Part shown: piece by piece, positions 16,557 to 27,115 of the stretch | Layout of the letters: each line of letters opens with the position of its first letter | Position numbering within the stretch: the first letter of the stretch is position 1 | Assembly: GCF_002155685.1 (NCBI RefSeq) | Contig: NZ_MUYK01000011.1 | Location: 1 to 64,000, forward strand | Direction of reading: 5' to 3' | DNA from: Erythrobacter colymbi | Lineage (GTDB): Bacteria > Pseudomonadota > Alphaproteobacteria > Sphingomonadales > Sphingomonadaceae | Length of the DNA: 64,000 nucleotides | The notes under the pieces: model-generated | Told to the model about the DNA's origin: nothing | What the model saw: the letters and a program-made list of their open reading frames with translations, nothing else | Databases searched by the model: none | Position numbers and translations under genes: made by a program

Positions 16557-17202
16557 CCGACTCGTCCTTGTCGCCAGCCTAGCCATAACCGGATGCAGCC
16601 AGCCCGCGAGCGATAGCGGCGGGGCCGGTGCGCTTGCGGGCGATTCCGTAGCTGAAACGCCCGCACCTGCGCCGTCCGTTGTCGCAAAGGCGCTGCCTGC
16701 CGAACAGCCGGGGGAAATCGCTCAGGGCGAGCTGCTCGGCATCTGGCGCGTGACGGGCGTGGTGCCTGATCAGGGCGCGAAATTCGCCGCTGACGACAAG
16801 GCGATCATCGGCTCGCTGATCGACATCGCGCCCGAACAATTGCGCTGGAGCTATGCGGCGAGCACCGGCTTCGACAGCGACGACATGTGCTTCGGCCCGG
16901 TTGCGGGGATCATCGACGATCCGGCCTATGCGGGCACGGTGCGCGGGCAGATGGCTCCGGCGCTGGCGCGCGCAGGCGAGAGCGTGACGCGCCTCTCGCC
17001 GCCGCACCAGTGGCTGTGCGGCGATGGCGGGGACTGGGGCGGGGATGCTGCCTTCCAGCGCCTCGCCGACGACCGGCTGGCGATGCGCTGGACGGGCGGC
17101 GTGACGCTGCTCCTCACCCGCCTGCGCAAACTACCCGCCAAGGCGCCCGAGCTGCCACCGACGGGCGCTTACGAGGTGGGCGAGGCCCCGGCGGCACAGT
17201 AG
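16546..17202 (+). CDS. Lipoprotein overlapping the LysM enzyme gene
   Basis: A 218-residue protein with a clear lipobox (SLAITGC) and a mature region with a predicted beta-rich domain (GIWRVTGVV, LLTRLRKL) and cysteines at DDMCFGP and QWLCGDG. Its ATG lies 11 nt inside the end of the LysM gene, so translation is coupled. A periplasmic lipoprotein coupled to a wall hydrolase could be an inhibitor/immunity protein or an anchor. This is inference; no known inhibitor family is recognised. Confidence 0.6.
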   Translation: MRISRLVLVASLAITGCSQPASDSGGAGALAGDSVAETPAPAPSVVAKALPAEQPGEIAQGELLGIWRVTGVVPDQGAKFAADDKAIIGSLIDIAPEQLRWSYAASTGFDSDDMCFGPVAGIIDDPAYAGTVRGQMAPALARAGESVTRLSPPHQWLCGDGGDWGGDAAFQRLADDRLAMRWTGGVTLLLTRLRKLPAKAPELPPTGAYEVGEAPAAQ

Positions 17203-17357
17203 CGCCCGCTCCCCACGATGCGACCGGCTGCCCCGCGCGTTCGCCCGTGCGCCGGGGTTGGTAATGCAGGATAGCCGTGCGCGGCGCCCGGTCTGCCACA
17301 CTGTTCCTGTCCCCGCCGCGACCACGCGAAACGGGGGCGCAGAAAAGGAACCGGACC

Positions 17358-17534
17358 ATGCCCAACGCCCGCAATCGCGAGCCCGCGCCGCTTCAGGATG
17401 GGATCAAGGCGGACTACAGCTACAGCCAGTGGCGCCATGCGCAGATGCAGCAGCTCGAGCGCAACTACCGCGCCGTCTGCAACGCCACGCGCCAGATGGT
17501 GAGCGGCACCACGCCGGAGCCCGATCCGGCCTGA
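17358..17534 (+). CDS. Small protein of unknown function
   Basis: A 58-residue hydrophilic protein (MPNARNREPAPL, SYSQWRHAQMQQLERNYRAV) with one predicted amphipathic helix. It is preceded by AAAAGGAACC, an acceptable ribosome binding site 7 nt from the ATG. It lies alone between the LysM/lipoprotein pair and the convergent epimerase gene. The codon use looks like that of the neighbours. It is supported only by coding potential and a start signal. Confidence 0.45.
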   Translation: MPNARNREPAPLQDGIKADYSYSQWRHAQMQQLERNYRAVCNATRQMVSGTTPEPDPA

Positions 17535-17553
17535 CGTCTCAAGGGGCGGCGCC

Positions 17554-18651
17554 TCAACCGCCCCGCAGCGCGAAGACCAGCCGGTGGGTGTAGATCTCGC
17601 CCGGCTCTAGCCGGATCGAGCCGAACGCCGGCTGGTTGGGCGTATCGGGGAACATCTGCGGCTCCAGCGCGATCCCGTCGCCCATGCGGTAGCATTGCCC
17701 GGCCTTGCCGATGCTGCTGCCGTCGAGGAAGTTACCCGAATAGAACTGCACGCCGGGTTCGGTGGAGAGCACCTCCAGCGAGCGGCCTGATGCCGCGTGC
17801 TCCAGCCGCGCGACCAGCCGCGGCACAGCGCTACGTTCGCGCGCCACCACCCAGTTGTGGTCATAGCCCGTCCCGATGCGGATCTGCGGATGCGAGGCAT
17901 CGCGCACCCGCGCGCCGATCACGGTCGGCTCGCGGAAATCGAAGGGCGTGGCGGTGACCTCGGCGAAGGCGCCAGTGGGGATCGCGGTTTCGTCGGTCGG
18001 CAGGAAGTGGTCCGCCGGGATCGTCAGCACATGGTCCACCGCCCCGCTCGCCGCGCCCTCGCCCGCGAGATTCCAGTAGGCGTGGTTGGTGAGGTTGACG
18101 ATGGTCGGCCGGTCGGTTTCGGCGCGGTAGGTGATCGCGAGGTTGCCCGCATCGTCGAGCGCATAGGTCGCGGTTACGCGCAAGGTGCCCGGAAAACCCT
18201 CGTCGCCATCGGGGCTGGTGTGGGCGAGCGTGACGGCCGGGTGCGGCGCTGACGACACGCCGGTCACCTCCCACAGCGCCTTGTCGAAGCCCCCCGGCCC
18301 GCCGTGGAGCGCGTTGGGGCCGTTGTTGCAGGGCACGTAGTATTCCGTCCCGTCGAGCACGAAACGCCCGCCCGCGATGCGGTTGGCGACGCGGCCGATG
18401 CTCGACCCGAGATATTGCGACTGGGCGAGGTAGGCCTCGAGCGTCGCATATCCGAGCGTGACATCCGCCGCGACGCCCTCGCGATCCGGCACGATCACCG
18501 ATTGCAGCGTCGCCCCGTAGGCGATCACCGTCGTGCTGATCCCGTGCGCATTGGCGAGCGTCACCGCTTCGACCGCGCGGCCATCGGGCATGTGGCCGAA
18601 GACCCGGCGGTGGACGCCGGGCGCGGGCTGATCGGGAGGCGTTGTCGTCAT
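17554..18651 (-). CDS. galM: Aldose 1-epimerase (galactose mutarotase)
   Basis: A 365-residue enzyme that interconverts alpha and beta anomers of aldoses. Family motifs are present: NRIAGGRF, NNGPNALHGGPGGFDK (substrate-binding His), NLTNHAYWNL (catalytic His), GYDHNWV and the region LEPQMFPDTPNQPAF with the catalytic Glu. ATG at 18651 is preferred over an upstream start. It faces a divergent GntR regulator and a GH43 glycosidase, consistent with plant-sugar use. Confidence 0.9.
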   Translation of the reverse strand: MTTTPPDQPAPGVHRRVFGHMPDGRAVEAVTLANAHGISTTVIAYGATLQSVIVPDREGVAADVTLGYATLEAYLAQSQYLGSSIGRVANRIAGGRFVLDGTEYYVPCNNGPNALHGGPGGFDKALWEVTGVSSAPHPAVTLAHTSPDGDEGFPGTLRVTATYALDDAGNLAITYRAETDRPTIVNLTNHAYWNLAGEGAASGAVDHVLTIPADHFLPTDETAIPTGAFAEVTATPFDFREPTVIGARVRDASHPQIRIGTGYDHNWVVARERSAVPRLVARLEHAASGRSLEVLSTEPGVQFYSGNFLDGSSIGKAGQCYRMGDGIALEPQMFPDTPNQPAFGSIRLEPGEIYTHRLVFALRGG

Positions 18652-18784
18652 CCCCCGCTCATTCGCAAGACATAGGGCAGCGGGCAAGCCCCTCCCCCCG
18701 CGCCCCTTGCGCAGTCTGACCAATTGCGCCCGCCCGCTTTATCTGCGAATCGCCGGAAAAGACGAGAAAAGGGGCTTCTCGCAG

Positions 18785-19510
18785 ATGACGAAAATGGAAA
18801 CCGTGGGCGGGGGTCGCAACCTGACCTACGCGCTGCACGACGCCGTGGGGAAGGCGATCGTCACGGGGCATTACGACCACGTCGCTTTCCCGACGGAGGC
18901 GGATCTCGCCCGGCAATATGCGGTCAGCCGCTCGGTCACGCGCGAGGCGGTGAAAATGCTGACCGCGAAGGGCCTGCTGGTGGCCCGCCCACGCAAGGGC
19001 ACCACGGTGCAGCCCCCGCGCGCGTGGAACCTGTTCGACCCTGACGTGCTGCGCTGGATGCTGGAGCGCAAGTTCTCGCTCGATCTGCTGCGCCAGTTCA
19101 CCGAATTGCGGATCGCGATCGAGCCGATGGCGGCGAGCATTGCCGCGCGCACGGCCTCGCCCGAGGGGGTGGCAGGGATCGCAGCGGGCTATCAGCGCAT
19201 GGTCGCGGCCGAAGCGGGGGACGACGATCCGCTCGAGGCCGACATCGCCTTCCACATCGCGATCCTCGCAGCCTCGGCCAATCCCTTCTACGCCCAGTTC
19301 CGCGATGTGGTGGTGACCGCGCTGCGCACGTCGATCCGCTTCACCAACCGCTTCAAGGGTCGCACCGCGAGCCTGCCGCAGCACCGCGCTGTGCTGACCG
19401 CGATCGAGGCGCACGATCCCGTGGCGGCGCGGACCGCGATGGCGGCGCTGATCGAGGACGTGATGGCACTGATCGCCGAAGCGGAAGCCGAGGCCGAAGC
19501 CGCGGGCTGA
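18785..19510 (+). CDS. GntR/FadR-family transcriptional regulator
   Basis: A 241-residue repressor-type protein with an N-terminal winged helix (FPTEADLARQYAVSRSVTREAVKMLTAKGLL, about residues 32-65, shown in segments) and a C-terminal FCD effector domain (about 95-230) with the metal-ligand pattern DIAFHIAIL and later His. FadR-group relatives such as DgoR and LldR answer to sugar acids or hydroxy acids. Position between an epimerase and a GH43 enzyme suggests local control of these genes. Start at MTKMETVGG after AAAAGGGG. Confidence 0.85.
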   Translation: MTKMETVGGGRNLTYALHDAVGKAIVTGHYDHVAFPTEADLARQYAVSRSVTREAVKMLTAKGLLVARPRKGTTVQPPRAWNLFDPDVLRWMLERKFSLDLLRQFTELRIAIEPMAASIAARTASPEGVAGIAAGYQRMVAAEAGDDDPLEADIAFHIAILAASANPFYAQFRDVVVTALRTSIRFTNRFKGRTASLPQHRAVLTAIEAHDPVAARTAMAALIEDVMALIAEAEAEAEAAG

Positions 19511-19563
19511 CGCGCCTCCGGCCACCCGTGCCATTGCCCCGCCACGTAGTGTTCCGGAGGGCC

Positions 19564-19577
19564 GGAAAGCGCTTGCC
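19564..19577. promoter_or_regulatory. LacI-type operator-like palindrome
   Basis: GGAAAGCGCTTGCC is an imperfect palindrome around AAGCGCTT, with 6 of 7 arm pairs matching. The core is typical of LacI-family operators. It lies 83 bp before the GH43 start. No LacI gene is in this window, so the regulator would be elsewhere. Confidence 0.4.
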
Positions 19578-19588
19578 ACGGCCTGCCG

Positions 19589-19609
19589 CTTATTTATCCT
19601 ACAAATAAG
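19589..19609. promoter_or_regulatory. 7-bp inverted repeat, candidate regulator site
   Basis: Perfect arms CTTATTT (19589-19595) and AAATAAG (19603-19609) surround ATCCTAC. The AT-rich block stands out in a GC-rich region and lies 51 bp before the GH43 gene, where it could overlap the promoter. It could bind the nearby GntR regulator (inference). Confidence 0.4.
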
Positions 19610-19659
19610 ATTTAACACCAGAGTCTGGCCCCGACGGGAGGCACAGCGAGGGTAGCGCA

Positions 19660-21069
19660 ATGCACAGCACCACAAGCCGCACGATCCCGGCGTTCGAGGT
19701 CGAAGCGGTCGCCGAGGGCATTGCGACCCGCTTCACCGTGCGGCTGGGCGACCAGTGCCACACCTATCGTCTCCCCACCGGCCAGCATAACCACTACGCG
19801 GTGTTCTTCAGCGAGCTGTCGCGCGATTTCGGCACGCGCTCGCCCGCCGCGCACAAGCCCGTGCCGCTCGACGGGCCGGAGCCCGACTGGCGCCCGCTGA
19901 TCCTCGACAACCTCTCGCCCCGCACCACCGCGGGCTATGGCGATCCGGCGGTGCTCAAGACCGAGGAGGGCTACTGGCTGGTCGCCACCTCGAACGATGC
20001 GCCCGATGCCTTCCCGATCCTGCACTCCCACGATCTCGAAAGCTGGACGCATCACGGCTTCGTCTTCCCCGAGGGCGAGGCGCCCGAATGGACCGCGCAT
20101 GGCCGTGCCGTGGGCGATTACTGGGCGCCGGAAATGGCCAAGTGCGGGGACGAATACTGGCTGGTCTACACCGCCCGCCAGCGCTCCAACGCGCTCGCCA
20201 TCGGCCTCGCCAAGGCCCCGCACCCGACAGGGCCGTGGACCGATCTCGGCCACCCGCTGGTGAGCGGCTTTGCGATCAACACCACCAACTATCCCGACGA
20301 TCCCAGCCAGCCGATGCTGAGCGGCGGGGTGATCGACAGCCACATCTTCATCGACGGCAATGGCGAGCGCTACCTGTTCTGGAAGCGCGACACCAACGGC
20401 GTCTGGCCGCGCCCGCTCGCCGGGCTTTTGCGGCGCAATCCGGAGCTGGTCGACCGGCTGTTCACGCAGGAGCCCGACCGGCGCACTGCGCGCTTTGCCG
20501 CTGCGGTCCAGCCCTGGGCCAGCACCCGCCGCCCGATGGAGCGCTTCTTCCTGATGCAGCAGTTGATCGAAGCGGTGCTCGACAACTGGGAGCACGTGAA
20601 GAACGTCCTCGCCGAAGTGCCCGAGGCCGATTTCATCTATGATGCGATGAGCACCCCGATCTACGGTCAGCGGCTTGACCAGAACGGCGAGCTGATCGGC
20701 AGCGACAGGATCGTGCTCACCAACGATCAGGAATGGGAAGGCCACCTGATCGAAGGGCCGTGGGTGACATTGCAGGAGGGACGCTACTGGATGTTCTACG
20801 CGGGCAATGATTTCGGCACGCCTGCCTATGGCATCGGGGTCGCCGTCTCCGACCACCCGCTCGGGCCCTACGTGAAGCAGGAAGGGCCGCTGCTGAAATC
20901 GGTCAAGACCTGGTGGGCGCCGGGCCACGCCTCGGTCGCGCCGGGGCTGGACGGACAGCCGCAGCTGTTCTTCCACGCCTTCTTCCCCGGCACCGGCGGC
21001 TACAACTGCTTCCGCGCACTGCTGACGACGCGGCTGGAATTTTCGCGCGAGAAGGTCACGCTGCCCTAA
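19660..21069 (+). CDS. Glycoside hydrolase family 43-type enzyme
   Basis: A 469-residue protein with GH43 five-bladed propeller signatures: [20 protein letters not shown] (general base Asp), [33 protein letters not shown] (pKa-modulating Asp) and LIEGPWV (general acid Glu). Family members are arabinofuranosidases, xylosidases or related enzymes. No signal peptide is seen, so it probably acts in the cytoplasm on imported oligosaccharides. A helical insertion of about 75 residues (about 250-325) interrupts the fold and may shape substrate choice. Confidence 0.8.
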   Translation: MHSTTSRTIPAFEVEAVAEGIATRFTVRLGDQCHTYRLPTGQHNHYAVFFSELSRDFGTRSPAAHKPVPLDGPEPDWRPLILDNLSPRTTAGYGDPAVLKTEEGYWLVATSNDAPDAFPILHSHDLESWTHHGFVFPEGEAPEWTAHGRAVGDYWAPEMAKCGDEYWLVYTARQRSNALAIGLAKAPHPTGPWTDLGHPLVSGFAINTTNYPDDPSQPMLSGGVIDSHIFIDGNGERYLFWKRDTNGVWPRPLAGLLRRNPELVDRLFTQEPDRRTARFAAAVQPWASTRRPMERFFLMQQLIEAVLDNWEHVKNVLAEVPEADFIYDAMSTPIYGQRLDQNGELIGSDRIVLTNDQEWEGHLIEGPWVTLQEGRYWMFYAGNDFGTPAYGIGVAVSDHPLGPYVKQEGPLLKSVKTWWAPGHASVAPGLDGQPQLFFHAFFPGTGGYNCFRALLTTRLEFSREKVTLP

Positions 21070-21764
21070 CCGGGGCGTTCGATCTCGGTCATCTGCGGGT
21101 GACGCACGAACAGCAGCGTGGCGGCGAGCACGATGCCCCCGGTCGCGAGCAGGGTCACGCCGAGCCCGCAGGCGATCACCAGCGCCGCGCCGGCCGCCGC
21201 GCCCGCGAAGATCATCGCCACCGCCGCCAGCCGGTTGCCCTGGTTCGCTCCCTCGCCCCCCGCCATCCGCGAATCCGAGGCGATGCCGGTGATCGTCAGC
21301 GTCAGGACGGTGGTGGTGAGATCGGGCACCTTCAACTGGCGCACCACGGCGTTGCGGAACCCCATCGCCCCGGCGGTGAGCGCGATCACGGGGATGAGGC
21401 CCCGCCCCGCCAGCATCAACGCGACGCATCCGGCAAGGATCAGCAGCGTGCTCTCGAGCGCGGCGGCGACCACCAGCCAGTGACTGAGCCGCGCGGGCCG
21501 CCCGAGCCGCGCCACCCGCCCCGCCACCACCGCGCCCGCAAAGAAGGCGATAAGCGCGACAAGGCACGGCAGCACATGGAACCCCGGCGCGCCGACGCTC
21601 GCAAAGGCGAGGAACACGACATTGCCCGTCATGTTGGCGGTGAAGACCCGCTCCATGCCGAGGATGCTGGCCGCATCGACCATCCCCGTAGTCGCGGACA
21701 GCAGCAGCAGCAGGCGCACCAGCGGGGCAGGGGTGCGCAGCGGCAGGGTCGGCGCCTTGGTCAT
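21066..21764 (-). CDS. DUF1275 (YoaK-type) membrane protein
   Basis: A 232-residue protein with about six membrane helices. The segment [28 protein letters not shown] is characteristic (quoted in parts: [20 protein letters not shown]). A second landmark is [11 protein letters not shown]. The family is widespread and of unknown function. ATG at 21764 is chosen; the upstream extension is Arg/Pro-rich shadow sequence overlapping the dps region. It converges with GH43, overlapping by 4 bp at the stops. Confidence 0.85.
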   Translation of the reverse strand: MTKAPTLPLRTPAPLVRLLLLLSATTGMVDAASILGMERVFTANMTGNVVFLAFASVGAPGFHVLPCLVALIAFFAGAVVAGRVARLGRPARLSHWLVVAAALESTLLILAGCVALMLAGRGLIPVIALTAGAMGFRNAVVRQLKVPDLTTTVLTLTITGIASDSRMAGGEGANQGNRLAAVAMIFAGAAAGAALVIACGLGVTLLATGGIVLAATLLFVRHPQMTEIERPG

Positions 21765-21810
21765 GGACACTCCGGCGGGAGGCTCGCCCGCACACGCACG
21801 AAGGCTGGCC

Positions 21811-22293
21811 TCAATGCGCTTGAAGATGCGCTTCGAGCAGCCAGAGCTGCTTGTCAGTCTCGCGCGATATCTGGGTGAAGAGATCGGCGGTGCCGGCATC
21901 GCCGAGCGTCTCCGCCTCCCCGATCGCCGCCCGCGCTGCGGTGCCGAAGGCGGCAAGGCTGGCCGAGAGCGCCTTCAGATGCGCCTCGCCCCCGCTCGCC
22001 TCCAGCGGGTAGCCGTAGAGCGTGCTCGCCGCCGCGGTGGTGGCGATCCGCCCGTCGGCAATGTGGCCGAGCGTGGTGATGCGCTCGGCCAGAAGGTCCA
22101 CGAATTCCTCGACCTCGCCATGCACGCGGTCGAAGAGTTCATGGAGCGGGAGAAAGTGCGGGCCCTTGACGTTCCAGTGCGCCTGCTTGGCCTGCGCCTC
22201 GAGGTCGAGCGCGTCCGACAACCGCGCTTGCAACAGCGCGCTGGCGTGCTTGCGGACGTGCTCGGACAGGTCGAGGCGGCTGGTGAAGGTCAT
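21811..22293 (-). CDS. dps: Dps-family ferritin-like DNA protection protein
   Basis: A 160-residue four-helix protein. The ferroxidase-type residues lie in KQAHWNVKGPHF and ELFDRVHGEVEEFVDLLAERI, as in Dps proteins that oxidise iron with peroxide and shield DNA in starvation. It starts 4 nt after the hydrolase gene ends, so the two are probably co-transcribed. Confidence 0.9.
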   Translation of the reverse strand: MTFTSRLDLSEHVRKHASALLQARLSDALDLEAQAKQAHWNVKGPHFLPLHELFDRVHGEVEEFVDLLAERITTLGHIADGRIATTAAASTLYGYPLEASGGEAHLKALSASLAAFGTAARAAIGEAETLGDAGTADLFTQISRETDKQLWLLEAHLQAH

Positions 22294-22297
22294 CGCC

Positions 22298-23257
22298 TCA
22301 GCTCCGGATGAAGGCGAGGATGTCGGCGTTGATCACCTCGGGATGGGTCGAGGCCATGCCATGCGGCAGGCCCGGATAGGTCTTGAGCGTGCCGTTCTTC
22401 AGCAGCTTGACCGCAAGCTCGGCCGAATGGGCGATCGGCACGATCTGGTCGTCCTCGCCGTGCTGGATCAGCACGGGGACGGTGATCGCCTTGAGGTCTT
22501 CGGTGAAGTCGGTCTCCGAGAAGGCCTTGATGCAGTCGTAATGCGCCTTGGTGCCGCCCATCATGCCCTGCCGCCACCAGTTGTCGATCAACCCCTGGCT
22601 GACCTTCGCGCCCGGTCGGTTGAAGCTGTAGAACGGGCCTTCGGGAATATCGCGGAAGAACTGCGCGCGGTTGGCGATGTGCGCGGTGCGGAACCCGTCG
22701 AACACCGACATCGGCAGGCCGCCGGGATAGGCGGGGGTATCGAGCATGATCGGCGGCACCGCGCCGATCAGCACCGCCTTGCTCACCCGGCCGGGCCTGG
22801 CGCGGGCGACATAGCGCGTCACCTCGCCCCCGCCGGTCGAATGGCCGACATGGACCGCGCCCTTGAGGTCGAGGTGGTCGGTCAGCGCGGCGACATCGGC
22901 GGCGTAGGTGTCCATCTCGTTGCCGGTGTCGGTCTGGGTCGAGCGGCCATGCCCGCGCCGGTCATGGGCGATGACGCGGAAGCCTTCCGCAAGGAAGAAC
23001 AGCATCTGGTTGTCCCAGTCGTCGGCGCTGAGCGGCCAGCCGTGGTGGAAGACGATCGGCTGCGCGTCCTTCGCGCCCCAGTCCTTGTAGAAGATCTCGG
23101 TCCCGTCCCGGGTGGTGATGGTAGCCATCCTGCGTTCTCCTGAAGCCGCTTGCGGGGGTGCTGCGGCGGCAAGCGAGGGCAGCGCGGCCAGCGCCGAGGC
23201 GGCGCCGGTGGCGGCGATGAAATCGCGGCGGTCGAGGCCTGTTCCGTTGGTGCTCAT
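22298..23257 (-). CDS. Tat-exported alpha/beta hydrolase (chloroperoxidase-like)
   Basis: A 319-residue protein with a twin-arginine signal ([20 protein letters not shown]). The alpha/beta hydrolase core follows: oxyanion region [12 protein letters not shown], nucleophile Ser in GHSTGGGE, Asp in HGEDDQIVP and His in GLPHGMA. This is close to non-haem chloroperoxidase/arylesterase proteins, whose true role is usually an esterase. It is co-oriented with dps (4 nt gap), which hints at an oxidative-stress unit. Confidence 0.88.
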   Translation of the reverse strand: MSTNGTGLDRRDFIAATGAASALAALPSLAAAAPPQAASGERRMATITTRDGTEIFYKDWGAKDAQPIVFHHGWPLSADDWDNQMLFFLAEGFRVIAHDRRGHGRSTQTDTGNEMDTYAADVAALTDHLDLKGAVHVGHSTGGGEVTRYVARARPGRVSKAVLIGAVPPIMLDTPAYPGGLPMSVFDGFRTAHIANRAQFFRDIPEGPFYSFNRPGAKVSQGLIDNWWRQGMMGGTKAHYDCIKAFSETDFTEDLKAITVPVLIQHGEDDQIVPIAHSAELAVKLLKNGTLKTYPGLPHGMASTHPEVINADILAFIRS

Positions 23258-23422
23258 GCCGCTGCTCTCCTTGCCGCAGCAGGATGGGCCGGACGCGCGC
23301 GGGCCGATACACCCGAACGGGGGACGGGGCCGCGCCGCTTTCGGGTGTCTCGAAACCCCCCGAACCCATGTTATGCATGGCAAATCTCCAGAGGGTCGCG
23401 CCGCAAGGGGAGCGCCAAACCG

Positions 23423-24061
23423 ATGCCTGCCGCCATGTCCGAAGGCCCGATCCGGGTGCTGATCGTCGACGATCACCCGATCCTGCGCGAGGGTGTGGCG
23501 GCGATCCTCGCGCTCCAGAACGACATGGTGATCGCCGGCGAGGCGTCGGACGGGCGTGAGGCGGTGGCGCAATATGCGGCGCTGCGCCCCGATGTGGTGC
23601 TGATGGACCTCCAGATGCCGGGCATGGGCGGGCTTGAGGCGACCGAGGCGATCCGCGCCGCCCATCCGGACGCGCGGATCATCGTGCTCACGACCTATGC
23701 GGGCGATGCCAAGGCGATGGCGGCGCTGCGGGCGGGGGCGGCAGGGTTCCTGCTCAAGAGCAGCCTGCGCCGCGAGCTGCTCGGCGCGATCCGCGCGGTG
23801 CACAAGGGCCAGCGCCACCTCCACGCCGATGTCGCGCAGGACATCGCGCTTCATGCGATCCACGATCCCCTCACCCCGCGCGAGATCGAGGTGCTGCAAC
23901 TGATCGCGGGCGGCCACCCCAACAAGCAGATCGCATGGAAGCTGGGGGTGGGCGAGGAGACGGTGAAATCGAACATCAAGTCGATCTTCGCCAAGCTTCA
24001 GGTGAACGACCGGACGCTGGCCGTGACCACCGCCGCGCGGCGGGGCATCATTGAGCTCTGA
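23423..24061 (+). CDS. NarL/LuxR-type response regulator
   Basis: A 212-residue protein with a receiver domain ([14 protein letters not shown], phospho-Asp in [13 protein letters not shown], Thr in VLTTYAG, Lys in FLLKSS) and a LuxR DNA-binding domain ([22 protein letters not shown], shown in parts [12 protein letters not shown] and [12 protein letters not shown]). ATG at 23423 follows GGGGAG; a second in-frame ATG at 23435 is also possible. It overlaps the following kinase gene by 11 nt, so the pair is co-translated. Confidence 0.92.
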   Translation: MPAAMSEGPIRVLIVDDHPILREGVAAILALQNDMVIAGEASDGREAVAQYAALRPDVVLMDLQMPGMGGLEATEAIRAAHPDARIIVLTTYAGDAKAMAALRAGAAGFLLKSSLRRELLGAIRAVHKGQRHLHADVAQDIALHAIHDPLTPREIEVLQLIAGGHPNKQIAWKLGVGEETVKSNIKSIFAKLQVNDRTLAVTTAARRGIIEL

Positions 24062-27041
24062 CACCCGCCTGTCCCGCGCGGTCCGGCTCGCCTGCGGGGC
24101 GCTGCTGCTGGCGCTGCTCGCCCCGCTTTCGGGCGCGACGCAGGACGCCGGGGCCGCGCCCGATGCGGCTGTGATGCCGCTCGAGGGCTACAAGCTCCAC
24201 CACTGGTCGCTGGAGGAAGGCTCGCCCGGGCGGATCAACGCGATCACCCAGACGGCAGACGGCTTCCTGTGGGTGGGCGGGGTCGACGGGCTCCAGCGGT
24301 TCGACGGCCTCACCTTCGAGCGCATCGGCCCGAGCCCGACCGAGCCCGGGCGGATCGTCGTCGCCCGCTTGCTCGCCGCGCGTGACGGGACGCTGTGGAT
24401 CGGCCTTGCGCGGCGCAAGGGGGTGATGGTGTGGAAGGACGGCAAGCTCGCCGACGCGGCCATGCCCAACCCCTCGCGCCAGGTGAACGACATCGCGCAA
24501 GGGCCGGACGGCGCGATCTGGGTGAGCCGCGGCGGGCGGAGCACGAAGCCGCTCGCGCGCTGGCACAAGGGCCGCTGGACCGAGTTCGACACCGCCTCGG
24601 GCCTCCCCGAAAAGCCGGTCTGGCACCCGTTCTTCGCCAGCGACGGCACCCTGTGGCTCACCACCGAGGACGCGGTCTATCGCAAGGAGCCCGGGCGCGA
24701 CCGCTTCGTCCCCGCCGGGATCGCCACCGAGCCGCGCGCGACCCTTGCCGAGGGGCCGGACGGAACGATCTGGCTGACCGAGAAGGAACAGACCCGCGCC
24801 ATCGCCAGGAACGACGCGGTGCTGGCTGACGGCCCCGCCTTCCCCACCCCCTTCGGCATCCGCACCCTGTTCGACCGCCACGGCGACCTGTGGATCGCGA
24901 CATGGAGCGACGGGGTGCTGCGCATCGCCGATCCTGCCAGCCCGCGCCGCGCCGAGGCGCATCTCACCCGGCGCAACGGGCTGCTCTCCGATCCGGTGCG
25001 CGCGGTGTTCGAGGACCGCGAGGGCAATGTCTGGATCGGCGGCGAGATGGGCCTCAACATGGCGCGCCGCGTGCCGGTGCGGCCTGCACGCGGGGTGCCC
25101 TCGGACCCCGCGACCAACCACATGCTCGCCGCCGACCGCGCGGGCACGGTGTTCGTCGCCAACGACAAGACGGTCTTCGCCATTGCCCCCGGCACCGACC
25201 CGCAGCCCGCCTTTGCCTCGCCGATCCTGATCGAGGCGATCTGCCGCCCGGCCAAGGGCGACGGCATCTGGATCGTGCTGCGCGGGCAGGCACTGCGCTT
25301 TAACGGCGGACGGATCACACAGCGCTTCCCGCTTCCCGACAGTTTCGCCGCCAATTCCTGCGGCGAGGACGCGGCGGGGCGCCTGTGGCTGCCCGCGCTT
25401 CAGAAGGGGCTGTTCGTGCTCGAAGCCGGCTCGGCCCGCGCGTGGCCGGGGGTCGAGGGCAAGACCCACATTCCCGGCAATGTCGCGATCATGGCCGATG
25501 GCCGCGCCGCGGTGCATTTCCGGGGCGGGGCGCCCGCCGCCGACAAGGCCTTCGTCGCACTGTCGGACGATGGCGTATCGAGCGACGGGGTCGAGGGCCT
25601 GCTGCCCGGTGCGCGCACGCTCTACACCAGCGGCGCGGCGGGGCTGGCGGCCCCGCTCCTCCCCGGCAGTCCGGCGCTCCCCTCCAACCGCTACCCCTGG
25701 GCAAGTTCGATCAACGGGCTCGTCCAGACCCCGGCAGGCGAGACCTGGACCATCGGCGATGTCGGCGTGGTGCGGATGCGGACCGCCGATCTCGACCGCG
25801 CCTTCGCCAAACCCGGGGCGGACATCCCCTACCAGCTGTTCGACTTCCGCGACGGCCTCACCAGCTTCGCGCAGAAATCCTCGGGCACGCAGATCGTGGC
25901 GGGGAAGGACGGGCGCATCTGGTTCGCCACGCGCGATACGGTGGAGGGGATCGACCCTGCCACCCTCACGCGTGACACCCGCCCGCCCGACCAGATGATC
26001 CGCGCCCTAGCTTTCGGCCAGCGCACCATCCCCGCCACCCCCGGCGCGGCCCTGCCCGCCCATGTCACCGCGCTCACCATCGAATACACCGCCACCAGCC
26101 TCGCCAAGCCCGACCGGGTGCGCTTCCGCTACCGCCTGATCGGGCAGAGCGATGTCTGGACCGAGGCCGAGGGCCGCCGCAGCGCCAGCTTCTCGGGCCT
26201 CGGGCCGGGCGCCTACCGCTTCGAACTGGTCGCCGCCAATCCCGACGGGGTGTGGAGCACGAAACCCGCCGTGCTCGATTTCACCATCGCCCATGCCTTC
26301 TGGCAGACATGGTGGTTCCGCGTGCTGGCGGTGTTCGCGGTCGCAGGCGTGCTCTACCTCGTCTACACCATCCGCCTCCAGCAGATGAGCAGCCGGATGC
26401 GGGTGCGGATGCTGGTGCGCACCGGCGAGCGCGAGCGGATCGCGCGCGAACTCCACGACACCATGATCCAGGGCGTGCAGGGCCTGATCCTGCGCTTCCA
26501 GGCGGTGGCCGACCGTTTCGCGGACGACGCCGAGGTGCAGGCGATCCTCCAGCCCGCGCTCGAACGCGCCGAGGAGGTGCTGGTCGAGGGGCGCGAGCGG
26601 GTCACCGGCCTGCGCACGCCGCGCACGCGCGATTTCTGCGAGGAGCTGGCGCGCTTGACCGGCAACGACATGTTCCCGCAGGACCGCATCGTCCCGATCC
26701 AGCTGACCGGCACGCCGCGCGCGGTCGCGCCCGCGATCATCGACGATCTCCTCGCGGTGCTGGGCGAGGCGCTGGGCAATGCCGCGCGCCATTCGCAGGC
26801 CAGCCGGATCGAGGTGGGGGTACGCTTCGGCCGCTGGAGCTTCACCGCCCATGTCCGCGACAACGGGATCGGCATGCACGAATCGGTCCTGTCCGAAGGC
26901 GCCGCGCCGGGCCATTTCGGCCTTGTCGGCATGAAGGAGCGGATCGAGGCGATCGGCGGGCGCTTCACGGTCGAGAGCGCCAGCGGTTTCGGCACCGAGA
27001 TCGAACTGCGCCTGCCTGCCAGAATCGCCTATGCGCGCTGA
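24051..27041 (+). CDS. Propeller-sensor histidine kinase (HisKA_3)
   Basis: A 996-residue sensor kinase. A signal/anchor segment (about 9-35) leads into two-component-propeller repeats (for example [31 protein letters not shown]) over about residues 55-640. A Y_Y_Y domain (about 665-740), one membrane helix (about 750-770), a HisKA_3 domain with His802 ([13 protein letters not shown]) and an HATPase domain ([17 protein letters not shown]) follow. The TTG start at 24051 overlaps the regulator gene. This architecture often senses carbohydrates or other periplasmic ligands. Confidence 0.88.
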   Translation: MSSDTRLSRAVRLACGALLLALLAPLSGATQDAGAAPDAAVMPLEGYKLHHWSLEEGSPGRINAITQTADGFLWVGGVDGLQRFDGLTFERIGPSPTEPGRIVVARLLAARDGTLWIGLARRKGVMVWKDGKLADAAMPNPSRQVNDIAQGPDGAIWVSRGGRSTKPLARWHKGRWTEFDTASGLPEKPVWHPFFASDGTLWLTTEDAVYRKEPGRDRFVPAGIATEPRATLAEGPDGTIWLTEKEQTRAIARNDAVLADGPAFPTPFGIRTLFDRHGDLWIATWSDGVLRIADPASPRRAEAHLTRRNGLLSDPVRAVFEDREGNVWIGGEMGLNMARRVPVRPARGVPSDPATNHMLAADRAGTVFVANDKTVFAIAPGTDPQPAFASPILIEAICRPAKGDGIWIVLRGQALRFNGGRITQRFPLPDSFAANSCGEDAAGRLWLPALQKGLFVLEAGSARAWPGVEGKTHIPGNVAIMADGRAAVHFRGGAPAADKAFVALSDDGVSSDGVEGLLPGARTLYTSGAAGLAAPLLPGSPALPSNRYPWASSINGLVQTPAGETWTIGDVGVVRMRTADLDRAFAKPGADIPYQLFDFRDGLTSFAQKSSGTQIVAGKDGRIWFATRDTVEGIDPATLTRDTRPPDQMIRALAFGQRTIPATPGAALPAHVTALTIEYTATSLAKPDRVRFRYRLIGQSDVWTEAEGRRSASFSGLGPGAYRFELVAANPDGVWSTKPAVLDFTIAHAFWQTWWFRVLAVFAVAGVLYLVYTIRLQQMSSRMRVRMLVRTGERERIARELHDTMIQGVQGLILRFQAVADRFADDAEVQAILQPALERAEEVLVEGRERVTGLRTPRTRDFCEELARLTGNDMFPQDRIVPIQLTGTPRAVAPAIIDDLLAVLGEALGNAARHSQASRIEVGVRFGRWSFTAHVRDNGIGMHESVLSEGAAPGHFGLVGMKERIEAIGGRFTVESASGFGTEIELRLPARIAYAR

Positions 27042-27115
27042 TTTGCGACGAACTGCGGGACTACGCGGGATTCACCCTACGCTTTGTTAAGGGCTGACGG
27101 CGCAAGGGCTGGATT

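Noticed and set aside
20594..20608. Second parS-like site (GAGCACGTGAAGAAC) inside the GH43 gene
   Set aside because: Only the central CACGTGAA matches; the outer bases differ and the site is within coding sequence.
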